The position numbers were made by a program, and so were the translations under genes. DNA of 64,000 nucleotides from Ligula intestinalis. Its lineage: Eukaryota > Platyhelminthes > Cestoda > Diphyllobothriidea > Diphyllobothriidae. Positions 21,440 to 32,180 of this stretch are shown here, piece after piece; position 1 is the first letter of the stretch; every line of letters starts with the position of its first letter. The notes under the pieces are model-generated. The model worked only from the letters and a program-made list of their open reading frames with translations. It did no database searches and had not been told where the DNA came from. The stretch is taken from the NCBI GenBank assembly GCA_036362985.1, contig JAYGXS010000005.1, forward strand, positions 55,659,918 to 55,723,917. Reading direction: 5' to 3'.

Positions 21440-22245
21440 GCCGCATAAAAATCGGCGGAACATGTCAGGGCTTGGAGCTAGTACCTATGCTGGAGGTACC
21501 ATACAATAACCCTTTTCGTAAAATAGAGATTATGTGGTCCTTCCACAGTATTTAATTGTTTTCCAATCAATTATTCGTTGAAATATCCGATCCAAACGCT
21601 AAAACAGCATTATCTGGTGACTGAACTCCATTCCCTGCGTCTAGTAATTTACTAGATTGATTATTGATGTTGTAATTTACCATAATAACAGTCCAGGTAC
21701 TAGCTAACAGGTTCAGACACGTGTTTTATCGGTATTCTGCCACTGCTTGACACAGCTGCGAAGGGTTCGGTTCATCGCTGGGAGAGCTTGGGATCTCACT
21801 GATGAGCCGGACCCCTCGCAGCTGTGTCAAGCGGCGGCAGAATACCGATGAAGTCTGGACCTGTTAGCTAGTACCTGAGCTACTAGTATGGTAAGTAGCA
21901 TCATCAATATATACTACTAGAGTCTGCTCGTTGGCATCAATTGCATACTTCTCATTGTTTGACTGGTTTCAGCTGAAATATACGCTGATAATTTCGGTCT
22001 ATTCCTACAGACCTTTAATATACTGATGTAAACCGTGAACCGAAATAAATGTCTAAAGAAATTAAAAAGCTGTACTTTGATTATTCTCTGGAGTCCAGAT
22101 ACCCGAAAGTGCACCGGGAAGGCTAGGAAGCTAACTTACTTGCGTTTTGCATTTGTACCATGAAGCAGCAGAAATATCGGCGAAACACGTGTCTGGACTT
22201 TAAGCTAGTAACTATGTCAGGAGTACCGTGTAAAACCTTAAATGT
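21440..22245. repeat. Cluster of four related hammerhead-3'-half-like repeats
   Basis: Four copies of a block resembling CGAAACACGTGTCTGGAC, then TTAGCTAGTACC, lie at 21453-21510 (+), 21690-21725 (-), 21855-21895 (+) and 22173-22235 (+). The middle two are the outer parts of a near-perfect hairpin (21693-21890). That hairpin also holds CTGATGAGCCGG at 21800, about 45 bases before the second half. The block is unlike the other HHR units in the window. Confidence 0.5.
21693..21890 (+). ncRNA. Large inverted repeat with paired degenerate hammerhead-like units
   Basis: Each arm is about 85 bases with a short centre (around 21772-21790). The plus unit reads CTGATGA-GCCG, then a long loop, CCGAT, GAAGTC. 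The minus unit reads CGATGAA-CCG, then the loop, CCGATAAAACACGTGTC. The sister block at 22173 has CGGC before GAAAC, which would pair with GCCG as stem II, and a self-complementary ACACGTGT as stem III. No single copy has every core base. Confidence 0.4.
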
Positions 22246-22278
22246 AGGATTTTCATTCTTTGAAACAGTACGAGTGTT

Positions 22279-22671
22279 TGTAGTGGGTCGCTGCCTTCCA
22301 ATGTCTGGCTTTCCTGTCGTGGCCTCAATCTGTCTGGAGCTCAAGGTCATTGCGGTCGCCAGACTTATTAGCGCGCGTGACGTGGACCACCCAATACGCC
22401 GTCCAACCAATCACAGGCCGACCTAGCCAATTAACGCGCTCTCTCTGTGTCTACTGTCCTGAGTGCTACTAAAACCGCACTTGGGACCCGGCCAATCTCC
22501 TGAGCAGACGTGTTCTCCCAATTCAGACTTCCTTATCTATTCTCCTCTTCCGTTGTGTACACAATAAACTCTTCCATTTACTCTGGCCTTTAAAGTCTTC
22601 TCTTCTCCACCAAATTGCCATAGTCTTAAGATCGCAGTTGCGGGGTTTGACTCATTTAACCCCCTGCGATA
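22279..22671 (+). repeat. Solo LTR-like repeat, family A, with TGTT target duplication
   Basis: The 393-bp copy begins TGTAGTGGGTCG and ends CCTGCGATA. It is flanked by TGTT at 22275-22278 and 22672-22675. It has an intact CACAATAAACTC poly(A) signal region near 22560 and CCAAT boxes near 22406 and 22427. Confidence 0.85.
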
Positions 22672-22675
22672 TGTT

Positions 22676-23165
22676 AGCAGGTGTCCGTAGTAATGTGGAC
22701 GCCGCAAATGTCGAGACTTGAGAAGACACTAGGCAAAGGGTTAAGACGGTCCGCCTCAGAGCAAAGGATTCGACGACAGTAACTCCTTTGTGTTGCACGT
22801 AAGACACCTTGCACGCACGCTGCCTTCAAAAACCTGTTCTGCCTACTATTACGCCGATCTCATTCCCCGTTGACTTGCCATCGACAGGCTTCTAGTGTAT
22901 GAGAAGCGAGAATAGGTTTGTTTCACTCCAATTCCATCGCTCCCTTACCAGGGATGCTGTATAACTGGCGACTTGCTGACGGTTTTAACCCAAAAATTGC
23001 CCCTTGACGAAATGACTTCGTTCGGATTAGTAGTGAAGATTAGGTAACAGTTCCTCCCCGGTCTGGTTTATGTGACATTATATTCGGTGGGTGCAAGATA
23101 TGCGCCACCCCCCCCCCCAGTACTGCCAACTGACATATTCAACGGAAACACCATCAGCGTAGTAT
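22676..23165. other. Unrecognised stretch
   Basis: No gene or repeat recognised. A C-run lies near 23107-23118. Confidence 0.4.
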
Positions 23166-24310
23166 GTTTTGCGTGTGAAGTGGCTGATGAGTGGAATGGG
23201 TGTCTGGGCACCGGCTCATTCTAATCTCCTGGTTATGCGAATCCTGGCGCGTGTCTCAAGGGGGCCGGGTAGGGCTGTGGCGCGCGCAGACGGGTTAGCC
23301 AGCTCTGTCAGCCACTGCGTCCATCCCGCATCAGGCGGTATCGGTGGCTTGGTGCTGACGGTAGGGAGGGAGTGTAGTGGTCGCTGCTGCCCGACGCCCC
23401 CTAACTCCTGACGCCACAAACGTGATTCGCAGTGACAGTCTTGGTCGTCCAGTCGCGCTCGACCCAATGCGATGGCCCATGGCCGCATGCTACGTGTGAC
23501 ATTTGCCCCAGACAGATCGGGCCAATCAGCATCCAGAAGCTGACTCGCACAAAGCTCGCTCTGGGGCCCTTGTGACTATTCCTGCACTGACGGACACCCA
23601 GAATTCTACCCCATCAGGGTGCTGGGGTGTTCAGCGTCGTCGGCCGCTCTGACGACCCCACGCTCTCACACGGCCATCACGGCTGAACTCCATGCCAGAC
23701 CGAGTGGCAACTTCCTCCTAACTATTCTATACAAAATATATTGTTCCTACCACTCTGGCCTTCCCAAGATCTCCCTTCTCCCCGTGGGAAACTGGCCTGG
23801 AAGATCACAGCCGTTAAGGTTAAACCTTCTTAGCCTCAACACCCTCCGCGATAGGAGTGAGTGCGACCGTCAGCACATTTCCTTCCTTCCTGATGCGCTT
23901 GGAATTATCACGGTGCACTAAAAGCCGTGGCCTGGAGGGTTGGCAACTGACGAGATAACTCTGTCCACGCAGTCAGCCCAGTGTGTGTCTTGCTGGTTGG
24001 TCTGGCTACCTGGCTCCTCAATATGGCCTTTATGGCACTCCCATGTAAGTGAGAGCCTCTTACAAGGCGGTGTTGTTGTGGCACGTACTGGAGTTTTGGC
24101 GCGCAAACCACCTGCGCTTCCCCTCCCCCTCCCCGTGCAATGACACCGGGTACAGGTGCGGGAGTGACCAGACGGTGGGGTGTATTTTCCACGAGTCTAC
24201 TTTCACTATATTCTCGCGGTGGTCACAGCGTTTGCCTTAGCTTGCTGAAGCTCGTGGTGGACCGTCGTCAAAAACGCCGGTTGAACTGTCGTGGGATGCA
24301 AAACCTCTGG
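23166..24310 (+). repeat. Dispersed repeat B, interrupted by a solo LTR
   Basis: The B copy resumes exactly after the LTR. ...GCTGACGGTAGGGAGGGAG precedes the LTR and GGAGTGAGTGCGACC follows it. This corresponds to the uninterrupted GACGGTGAGGGAGAGAGTG, then AGGTCGAC, at 25009-25033. The repeat ends near CGTCGTCAAAAACGCCGGTTG (about 24265-24285). Class unknown. Confidence 0.65.
23373..23853 (+). repeat. Solo LTR-like repeat, family A, with GGAG target duplication
   Basis: The 481-bp copy begins TGTAGTGGTCGCTGC and ends CCTCCGCGATA. It is flanked by GGAG at 23369-23372 and 23854-23857. It is longer than the 387-406-bp copies because the 5' half contains about 90 extra bases. Confidence 0.8.
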
Positions 24311-24960
24311 AATGAAACTTCAAACAGGTGGAAATAGGACCAAATCGTGCGGTACGCGTAAACGAACTCTTCACCGTTGCCATTGACTGCACGCGCCCAC
24401 CAATCGTTTTTGTTTCATCTTGTTATCGGAAATTGTTGAATATCGAAGGAAAGTAAAGCAGATGTAACGTGAGCGTTGTTCACGCAATTCGCAGCTCAAC
24501 CCTGCCTGTGGTGGATGTTGCTTGCATTAATCGAACAGGTCGGAGACACGTGTTTGTCAAATAGACTATTCAATTTTTACTATTGTAGTGTATAACTGCC
24601 TCTGCTGTACAGATTACTTGTGAATATACTGTTCCCCCTCACATCTTCCTCTTCTTGTACGACCCCACAATTACAAGGTTCACCAGCTTGTTTCTCTCTC
24701 CCTTTTCAGCCCCGCCCACGGGCGCCAACCGACAACGGAGTATGGGGAGTACCTCTCAGTCGATGTCTGAATGGCTACCTCGTCTCACAAGGGTGCTGGC
24801 CCTGGCTTCGTGCAGGGCTGCTCTCACCCTTCTGAGATTCAACGTCTGTATGCATACACAATGCCAGACTTCAGCAAACCACGGTCCCTGCGGCCTGGTG
24901 GGCGCCGCCACTTTCTCTCTGTTCTGATTCCCTGTCGGTGCATGCGTTCGCGTTCCCACT
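24311..24960. other. Unrecognised stretch, partly repeat-like
   Basis: No gene recognised. 24700-24960 may be the 5' part of repeat B copy 2, but I could not align it with the other copies. Confidence 0.35.
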
Positions 24961-25580
24961 GGGGTTCAGGTCCCGCCTAAGGTGACCGATCAACTAGGTG
25001 GTAGCAAGACGGTGAGGGAGAGAGTGAGGTCGACTCTCAGCGCGCTTCTCTACTCACTATAATCAATCTGATGCGCTTGAATGTATCACGGTACGCTAAA
25101 AGCCGTGGTTTGGAGGGATTGCCAACTGACGGGCTAACTCGGGCCTCCTATGTTGCTGCTTCTCTAGTACGCGTGTGTTTGCGTTTGCGTATGTGAGGAG
25201 ACGGAGGACCAAGAGTCAGGCTGCAATAGCTCCTTTTTAATGTGGCCTTTATGGCGCTCCCGCACACGCGGGGGCCTACCTAGCGAGTTAGCTGAGTCAA
25301 GTGTGCGCGTGTTGAGTGACTATCACGCCAACCATTTACACCCTCCCGCATTCCCGGTCTTATTGACTTTGTCTTTACAACGTAAACGGAGGTGGGAGCG
25401 GCGAGCGAGTGGGTAAATTCTCCGAAAGTCTGTTTTCGCTCTTTTAGCGTTGCTTCAGCTTGTTGTAGCCTTCGTGCGGCCTGTCTTAGTGTTTGTCTCG
25501 GCTTGCTTCAGCGTCTGTTGCGGTTCGTTGGACCACACGGCTGCCTATCGTCGAAATCGACGGGGAACTGTCGAATATAC
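24961..25580 (+). repeat. Dispersed repeat B, longest uninterrupted copy
   Basis: The copy runs from CTAAGGTGACCGATCAACTA to GTCGAAATCGACGGGGAAC. It matches 49680-50117 and 23854-24300 in order. It contains the empty target of the LTR at 23373. Confidence 0.6.
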
Positions 25581-25904
25581 TGTGCAGCATTTACTATGCC
25601 TCCAGAAACCAAACTGGTGTTGTTTCTTGTTACAGAGGTGGGAATCGCAATGGACTCCCGGGGCCAAAGGCTAAAACAGCACGTGACCAGGCGCGCTACA
25701 AACTGCCAAGCTGGCTGCGAAATATTCGCGGGAGAGCAGAAAGCCAATCAGCGTGTGCTGTTCCATCGAGTAAGAGTGAGGCCTCTATAATAACAGAGGT
25801 TGTCGCGATTTTTTTGCCGAACATTGTAGGCCAGAAAGTTCCGGAACTTGCTCTGCAATAAGCGTGGCATTAGTCGGAATTGCATTAAAGTGAACGCGCC
25901 AGTC

Positions 25905-26225
25905 TCAGAAAGAATTTGAGAAGAAGACAATACGATCGCTGGGAAGGGACTTTTATTCGCCTGTCTTCTCAAAGTCCGTCGTTGAGTGTTCACCAGAGAC
26001 ATTAGCATAAACAGTAGCAGAAACGGGGAGTCATAAATTGTCATGAGTGTGCAGTATTATAGTTACTGTATCTCATAAATACTGAAACTCTCTGCATAAA
26101 TTAGCCATTTCTGCTATTGTTTATGCTAATTTCTCTAATGGAGAATCCGTAATGGACTTCGAAACATCAGGCTGATGAAAATTCCTGTCCCAACGGTTGC
26201 ATTTGCTTCTTTTTTGCAATTAAGC
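25905..26225. mobile_element. Foldback PLE-terminal fragment with hammerhead-like motifs
   Basis: The left arm (25915-26020) is the inverted copy of the right arm (26110-26220). AGAGACATTAGCATAAACAG pairs with its complement at 26120. The GCGATCGTAT and AATAAAAGT blocks of the PLE end occur on both sides. The right arm has a decayed HHR at 26131-26173: CUAAUGG, stem II TCC/GGA, GAAAC, AUC. The left arm's core is more decayed. Confidence 0.6.
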
Positions 26226-26484
26226 GGAAGGTTTGAAAACTGTACGATTGGCTAGCAACTCGACGGCTGACTTCAACTTTAAATTTGACTGATCGTTTGA
26301 TTGACGGCCTATGTATATTCGCCCGTGTAGGCCGATCGATAGCCTGCTTGGAGTGCGGCTATGGCTTGCAAGCTAATTGCTTGCTAAGGCTGTTCGTTAG
26401 GCTGTCCTAACAAAAACAACCAGAATTACGATAAATCACCGCAAGCTTTGGATTGTTTTAAAGTTGCGAAAATTCCCATAAGCG
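26226..26484. other. Unrecognised stretch
   Basis: Sequence between two foldback PLE ends, with nothing recognised. Confidence 0.4.
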
Positions 26485-26500
26485 AACTCAGAGGAACCGT

Positions 26501-26542
26501 TGGCGAGCATGCATAAGCTTTTGATAAATTCTCATCGGGCCA
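26501..26542 (-). ncRNA. Hammerhead-like motif (class 2), PLE end
   Basis: On the minus strand the order is TGGC, CCGATGA, GAATTTATC, AAAA, GC...GC, UC, GCCA. Stem I (TGGC/GCCA), a 2-bp stem II and stem III (AGC/GCT with an 8-base loop) all pair. U4 is C and G12 is A, so cleavage is unlikely in this copy. Confidence 0.55.
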
Positions 26543-26967
26543 TTACATATATATTAGAAGGGGGTCAAAGGGAAACATGTCGTTAATTGCGTTCGCCGTT
26601 GCATGCAAATAAGCCAAGGGGATAAGGTGGGGGGAGTTGGGGGCTGATGAGTGAAGGCCAGTCTCTTGGCGATGACGGTTTGCTGGGGCCAGTCCAGGGG
26701 AGGGGGGATGGAAATGTAGAAGGTGCTGAAAAGTGCATGCAGTTAAGTGACCGTTGGACGCAAAACGCCAAGGGCAAGTTATCTGCGCGCACTTTTCAGC
26801 GCTTTCTACGTCCCCGCCCGCCTTCCCGGCGCTGGCTCCAACAAACCGTCACGGCCGCAGAGCCAGCCTTCACTTATCAGCCCCCAACTCCCCCCACCCT
26901 ATTCCCCTGACTTATTTGCATGGAATGGCGAACTCAATTGACGATAGGTTTATCTCTGACCCTGTTC

Positions 26968-27010
26968 TCATATAAACGTAAAGCTCTAATGATAATTTAT
27001 CGAGAGCTTA
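26968..27010 (+). ncRNA. Hammerhead-like motif (class 2), decayed
   Basis: The plus-arm partner has CUAAUGA (G5 changed), AATTTATC, GAGA, stem III AGC/GCT and UC. Stem I pairing is lost. Confidence 0.4.
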
Positions 27011-27040
27011 CATATGCTCGCTAACTGCTCTTCTAAATAA

Positions 27041-27420
27041 GCGCCAGTTATTGAGGCGAAGGATCCGCTGTTTCTGTAGGCTTGGGATGATATGATTGCT
27101 TCCAGAAGCCCGTTTTGCCTTCGTTTGTATCACAGCCGTCAGGATGGAACACTTCTCCCCTAACTCTACACCATAGCCCTATGGACAACTGGCAGTCGGA
27201 GTTAGAGGCCCCGCATGTATGACATTAAACATCTATCTGTAATTTGAAAAGACTGCGTTCATATGTTACGTGGAAGCTCTTTTCTGCATCAGTTGCGAGA
27301 GATCTGAGGTTGGATTACTCGAACGGTTTTCAGATGCCGGACCGATATCGTTTTCGTCCTTATTCCCCCTCTGTTCCTCCCCCGCAAGTACAATACTCCA
27401 ACTAACAGATCAAGCTGTTG
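27041..27420. other. Unrecognised stretch
   Basis: No gene, RNA or repeat recognised. Confidence 0.4.
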
Positions 27421-27464
27421 TAAAGAAGAAAAATATGCGATCACTGGAACGGCCGTTGTACTAT

Positions 27465-27505
27465 TCTGAGCTTTCGGTTTCACGCAAGAGGTTATCGTCA
27501 GAGAA
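27465..27505 (-). ncRNA. Hammerhead-like motif with AGCU stem III
   Basis: The minus strand has CUGACGA (27495-27501, intact since N7 may be any base), GAAA (27472-27475), then G-C-U-C. Stem III is the self-complementary AGCU with no loop, and cleavage would fall after the C. Stem I pairs for 4 bp (TTCT/AGAA). Stem II is no longer clear. The PLE-end block (GCGATCACTGGAAC) follows on its 3' side at 27437. Confidence 0.5.
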
Positions 27506-27509
27506 GATG

Positions 27510-28970
27510 AGAAAGCACCAAGTGTTGGCTTATTTTTGTTGTCTAGCTACGATTAAATGGGGGATGATGGAGGGGTTAGCATTTGTGATTGGTCCATGCT
27601 CCCGCCCTCTCATCGCTTTTTTGCGCATCCTTGGTGTCGTGACAAGAACCTGGGGCACGCATATTTGCTTCTATTCATGAGATCAATCTGCCTAAGGCCT
27701 AGTCTCTGGTGTTGTGCCTAGTTAAGGCATTTCCCTGATCCTTGTGACTTTTGTGGTGAGCTCCTCTGCTCGTTCTCAGAACAATGGGCTGTAGGATACT
27801 CCTGAAAAAGGAATTTTTACAAATAAAGATGAAAGCCCACTTATATAATTGGCATTCTTCTCGTATGCTCCGTTCTGTACGAAGGATAATGGTTGGATAT
27901 GTAGCCGCATCTAATTATTCGTTCTGACTTAATTTAAATTACTCCTCCACCCTGTTGCTAATTTTTCGTCATACATTCCTCAAGTGTAATCCTGACTGTT
28001 AGGGTAGGAATAATATTGTGGCTAGGGCAAGATTAAGAGGTAATGGATACGCTTCAGCGTTTAAGTTTCAGACATAGGGCTAAGGGTACGACCACTGAAG
28101 TTATCCACTACAAGTATATCTTCAGTTGCGACTATAACGAGGGTTGCATTTAACGACCTGTTCTGCATACTTTCTGATTGAATGTTATTGGTTCGACTGG
28201 AGCGCTTAGGCAATGTCCGACTTTTTCATATTTTTTGCGCAGTTACAGCTCATCACTTCCGGCCTTGAAAGGAAATAATGACGTAAATGTATTTTTTTCC
28301 AACTTTTGCTTCTCTCAGACAACTCTGTTTATTTCGTTTGCTCTACAAATAAAACTATTTTTACACTGATTCTCATATGACAGGATTTCTTGCATCCCTT
28401 TTTCAGACTGGAGCCACCTTTCCAATCGCCACAGCCAACGTACTTGAGTCCAAAAAGTTGTGGTTGTTTAATGGAGCCTAGAATCCATCGAATAAGATCC
28501 GGAAGAAATTATTGAAGTTTAAATCACCTTTTTTACCTGTTTGGCGCTCTTTTTGACTTAGCAATATTTATCAGGACAACAAAAACCACCAGGAAGTCAG
28601 TACGCCAGTTGATTGAGGGTTGATTCGTACATAGAATGAGCCTCCAAGGCATCCCCTCGACGTTGGTACTCGGGTGAAATTTCATCACCGCTTCATGCAA
28701 CCTTAGGACACGCTGCTACCCACCCGAAGCCCCGCAGTTGTATGCCGCAGATTTTGCAGAGATAGGAACTGAAAATACGTCAAGCACGCAGACCATCAAT
28801 TAAAATCACAGGGGTAAATGTGACTTTGTTTGCTCGCAGCACAGACGGAAGTAATGGAATACACTATTAACTTTAATGTGCGCAAATATTTGGGGTCCAG
28901 ATATCATATCGTGTTCATCCTCCCCGGAAGAGCAAGAAGAAGAGAGCGCAAGTGCTGAGACCAAATTGTA
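27510..28970. other. Unrecognised stretch
   Basis: Mostly AT-rich, with no recognised gene or repeat. Confidence 0.4.
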
Positions 28971-28976
28971 TTTGTG

Positions 28977-29018
28977 CTGACGTTTCAAAAGCTCACTCGC
29001 TTCCATCGCCAAAATACC
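28977..29018 (-). ncRNA. Decayed hammerhead-like motif
   Basis: The minus strand has UUGGCGA in place of CUGANGA, a 6-bp stem II (GGAAGC/GCTTTT with two G-U pairs), GAAA and CGUC. Two core positions differ from consensus. Confidence 0.4.
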
Positions 29019-30240
29019 TTGCTTACTCTTCTGTGGGCCTTGAGTGAAATTGCCTCGCAACCGATCTTGTGAAGTAGCCGTGTTCCCTGCACGTGCGTTC
29101 GCTGCTGGTTGGCTCCGACGTGTTCGCTGCCGACCAATGGCGGGTCCGCGTCTCTTTTCAGTCCTGCGCCACTATCGTGGTTGCCGTGGTGCCCTCCTCC
29201 TCTCCGCCATATGTTCGATCGATCGGCCGTTGGTTTTTGCTCGCAGCCCTGCCGGCTTCATGTTTGGGCGCGTGAGAAAGCGTGCTGTGCCGGTCGGATA
29301 ATTCTCTGTCACCGCCACCCGTATTAACTATTAACTATTAATTTTCGAAGGGTGACCATTTTAGGTAGCTTCGCCACAAGAACAGGACGGCAAAAGTGAG
29401 ATATTGTTGTCAGACATCGAATCCGTTAACAGACATCTTGACTTTCCTGTACCTTATAAAGTCCTACGTAAACAAGGTTCGTGCCAAGCGATTCATAACG
29501 AGGTTAAAAAAGCTAGCAGACACGATACGACGAGGCAGTCAGCCAAAGGAGGAGCGGAAGCTCACCACCCCTACCCCCCTCCTCCCACAGATCGAGGTGA
29601 TTACTCCTACCGCAAGTGGCCATACAGCTCACAAAATATCTAAGAAAAGAAATCCAATCAGCCCATAATCGAGTTGTGCAGCCAGAAGGTTGAACGCCTG
29701 AAATTTAACGTTTTAAAAGTGGTGACTTAGACAAGCACTTCGAAAAATCAATACGAGAAGTAATCCGTTCCCTCGAGTAAATTTACTTCGATAAACCGTC
29801 TTCCGGGACCTCTTAAATTTGCCAAATTTATCAGGCCTAGGAATTATCATAGCCAGACTACTCTACGGATAGGCCATGTGTAGGCATTCATTTGAACAAC
29901 GAAGTGTCATTCAATTTATCTTCTAGTTTGTAACTGAAGTGACTGCAAAAGGTTTAGCCTATCTCAGTTACTCAGGACCACAGTAATCTGTCCTGCATAT
30001 CTGCTTCGGTGGACATTTTCATGCATTTCGTTAGTGTTGTACCTTGCATTATGATTAGACATATCCTCATTCTGAGTATCAAGTTTTGCCAAAAACAGAC
30101 ACTTAATCGTTTATTAGCCATTCTTAAAACTATCCATCAAGACAGTGAGCGAATAAATTGGTTAGCAAATTTCCAACAGTTTTCATGCAAGTTATAATTT
30201 AACATTTTCAAATAATCTATAGGATGTAGGAGTCTACCAC
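29019..30240. other. Unrecognised stretch
   Basis: The GC-rich 29044-29300 segment has open frames in three phases but no recognisable protein and no splice or start context that selects one. The rest is AT-rich with nothing recognised. Confidence 0.35.
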
Positions 30241-30623
30241 TGTGCTGATTCACGCTGCCTTCTTTTATCAGGCTAGCTATCTACTCGCACGCTACACACT
30301 CCCCGCTGTCAACCGCTGCGAGAGGCCGGGATCTACTAGTGGCCCTATCCTTCCCCTGTCTGCACGCAACTCAAGGCGCACGTGAGTGCCAGCCAAGTAA
30401 TGTTCGCTTGTCCACCTGGCTGGCTGCCCAGTCCACTAAGAACGTCCCGCGGGCAAGGCTAGACAGCAGCCAATACAGTTTCGCGTACTGACTCGGCGTG
30501 CACACGAAGTTGGTTCTGGCGCATAGCTCAGCCTTTGTCTGTCTATTTTCCGACAGTACATTTCTGGGCGCCAACACCGACGTGCTTTACTTGTGATTTG
30601 GGGGAACCTTCTGTTAGTCTACA
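30241..30623. repeat. LTR-like repeat, family G
   Basis: The 383-bp segment begins TGTGCTGATTCAC and ends AGTCTACA, that is TG...CA. A reverse-complement copy lies at 62627-63010. The two share blocks over their whole length, such as AGAAGGTTCCCCCAAATCAC. I found no target duplication, and the transcription strand is unknown. Confidence 0.6.
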
Positions 30624-30681
30624 GGCTTACCCTCTTGTTTACTAGCACTTGAAGAATCACATTAAACCTACTTTTAGTACC

Positions 30682-31161
30682 TTGAAAGAAAGTCCTGCCC
30701 AGTCTTCTATCTGACTGCTTACAAATCATTACTTACGCACATTTCTACACAGGCCTGCAATGAATAGCTCTGCGCGAAGGCTCACTTACGAGCGCTCCCT
30801 GGTTTCGGCCTCTGGGACAGCCAATCACAGGTGATGCAAACTCCCCGAGTATGTGGCGGCCAATAACACGCCCGCAGTCGTAGGCTGAATGCAATCTATC
30901 CTGACATTCGCATTCAAGGCCAACTCACATAGGGCTTGACTGGGATGACTGCCGCCAGACCTGCATTCCGGATGCCGTCCCGATAGGGAACGGACTGCAC
31001 CCGTCCGAGAGTCAATTTCCTCCTACCTATTCTCCGACTCCTTCTGTGCAGAATAAACTGTTCTTACCACTCTGAACTCCTATGACTTCACTTCTCCTAA
31101 GGAACCAGATTGGAAGATCGCAGCTGCGAGGGTTAGTCTTATAAACCTTACCTCCTCGATA
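30682..31161 (+). repeat. Solo LTR-like repeat, family A, with possible TACC duplication
   Basis: The 3' part has CAGAATAAACTGTTC and ends CCTCCTCGATA, as in family A. TACC lies at 30678-30681 and at 31162-31165. The 5' end reads TTGAAAG instead of TGTAGTG, so the left boundary rests on the duplication alone. Confidence 0.6.
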
Positions 31162-32000
31162 TACCGTTTGAACTAATTCAAGCGTTCCGATTGGTTACAG
31201 GAATCTGCTCAACACGCACATGATAAGTTGCCCATCTGGTGCCGCGCTTAACCCGTGGTTTACAAAGTATGGTTTGCTTAGTTGCATTTGCTGGTCAGAT
31301 ACCGATATGTGTACCTAAAATATGGAACTGACAATGATAGGGCATTTTAGGAAAGGAAAGGTGCTGTTCGTAAACATCGAGGGGGAAAATCCTACTTGCG
31401 CTGTGTGCATATTATAATGCTTTGAATAATCACCTGGTGGGATTCACGAATGGGCATAACAATTTTTTGCGAATTTCCTGCCATTTCATGAATAATATCA
31501 CCTACTGTTTAGATTATTTTAGCAACCGCATAGGAGTAAGCTAAAGCATTCAGCCCCATTTTGTAAAATAAACTTCCGTAATTCTGACTTATAGCATACG
31601 CAATTATTTTCATTTGTGCTCTACGCAGCATCAGGTTTATTTACCTGTTCACTTAAAAAATGATGGCGTTGGCTATCCTGCCACACTTGATGTTTGGTGC
31701 TATCCCATGACTTTTCAGCTATTAGTACAGAATGGGAAAGAAGGACTCAAGTCGAGTTAATAGGCCACCACTTTTGATTTTGCTTTCTAGAATACCTTTC
31801 CACGATACCTCTGAGCAGTGGCTGTTTACTTAAAGCTATTGGAAACTTCAAACCAATCATCTGTGGCAGTACGTTCTGGACCCAGCCGATTTTTCAGCTT
31901 CCTTTTTATTTATTTATCCTAGCTAGCTTAACTGTGACGATACTTACGAAATGAGGCCAATGTTCGCCTCCCAGGTATGTGTGTAGATAAATAAGTAGAA
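31162..32000. other. Unrecognised AT-rich stretch
   Basis: No gene or repeat recognised. Confidence 0.4.
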
Positions 32001-32004
32001 GGTC

Positions 32005-32180
32005 GGTCACGAGTTCAATTACGCAGCTGTCAGGGTAATCGCGCACGCCGACAACAAAGCAGACCGCGAATTGATTGAAGCCTGGGCCTCAGATGAGAAC
32101 TCAGTCAATCGATTTATCGATCTGACGTCGGCATACATCGCCTTGCGCAGGCATCACCGGACTGATGATACCGGCGGTAG
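32005..32180 (+). pseudogene. PLE GIY-YIG endonuclease fragment
   Basis: The frame holds RVIAHADNKADRELIEAWAS, then DENSVNRFIDL, the second half of a PLE GIY-YIG domain. The same residues occur at 55.66-55.83 kb (VIAHAGN, then AWVSDENSVNRFIGL). The catalytic Y-I-G part is missing and the frame has no start of its own. Nothing else of the element is recognisable here. Confidence 0.6.

Larger units (their letters stand above)
26485..27040. mobile_element. Inverted dimer of a PLE terminal repeat
   Basis: Arms of about 250 bp (26490-26745 minus, 26786-27035 plus) match with scattered differences around a spacer of about 40 bp. Each arm reads outward as a C-rich segment, then a TATA-like box, then a hammerhead-like motif at its outer end. 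The same order occurs at the 3' end of the PLE at 43.3 kb and singly at 51.45-51.65 and 54.1-54.35 kb. Confidence 0.65.

Noticed and set aside
26583..26941. Pro-rich open frames (PPTPPTLFP type) on both strands
   Set aside because: They arise from the C-rich block of the PLE terminal repeat and appear inverted in the two arms, so they are not proteins.
29044..29327. Three overlapping open frames in a GC-rich block
   Set aside because: All three phases are open because of composition. No protein family or splice signals favour one.
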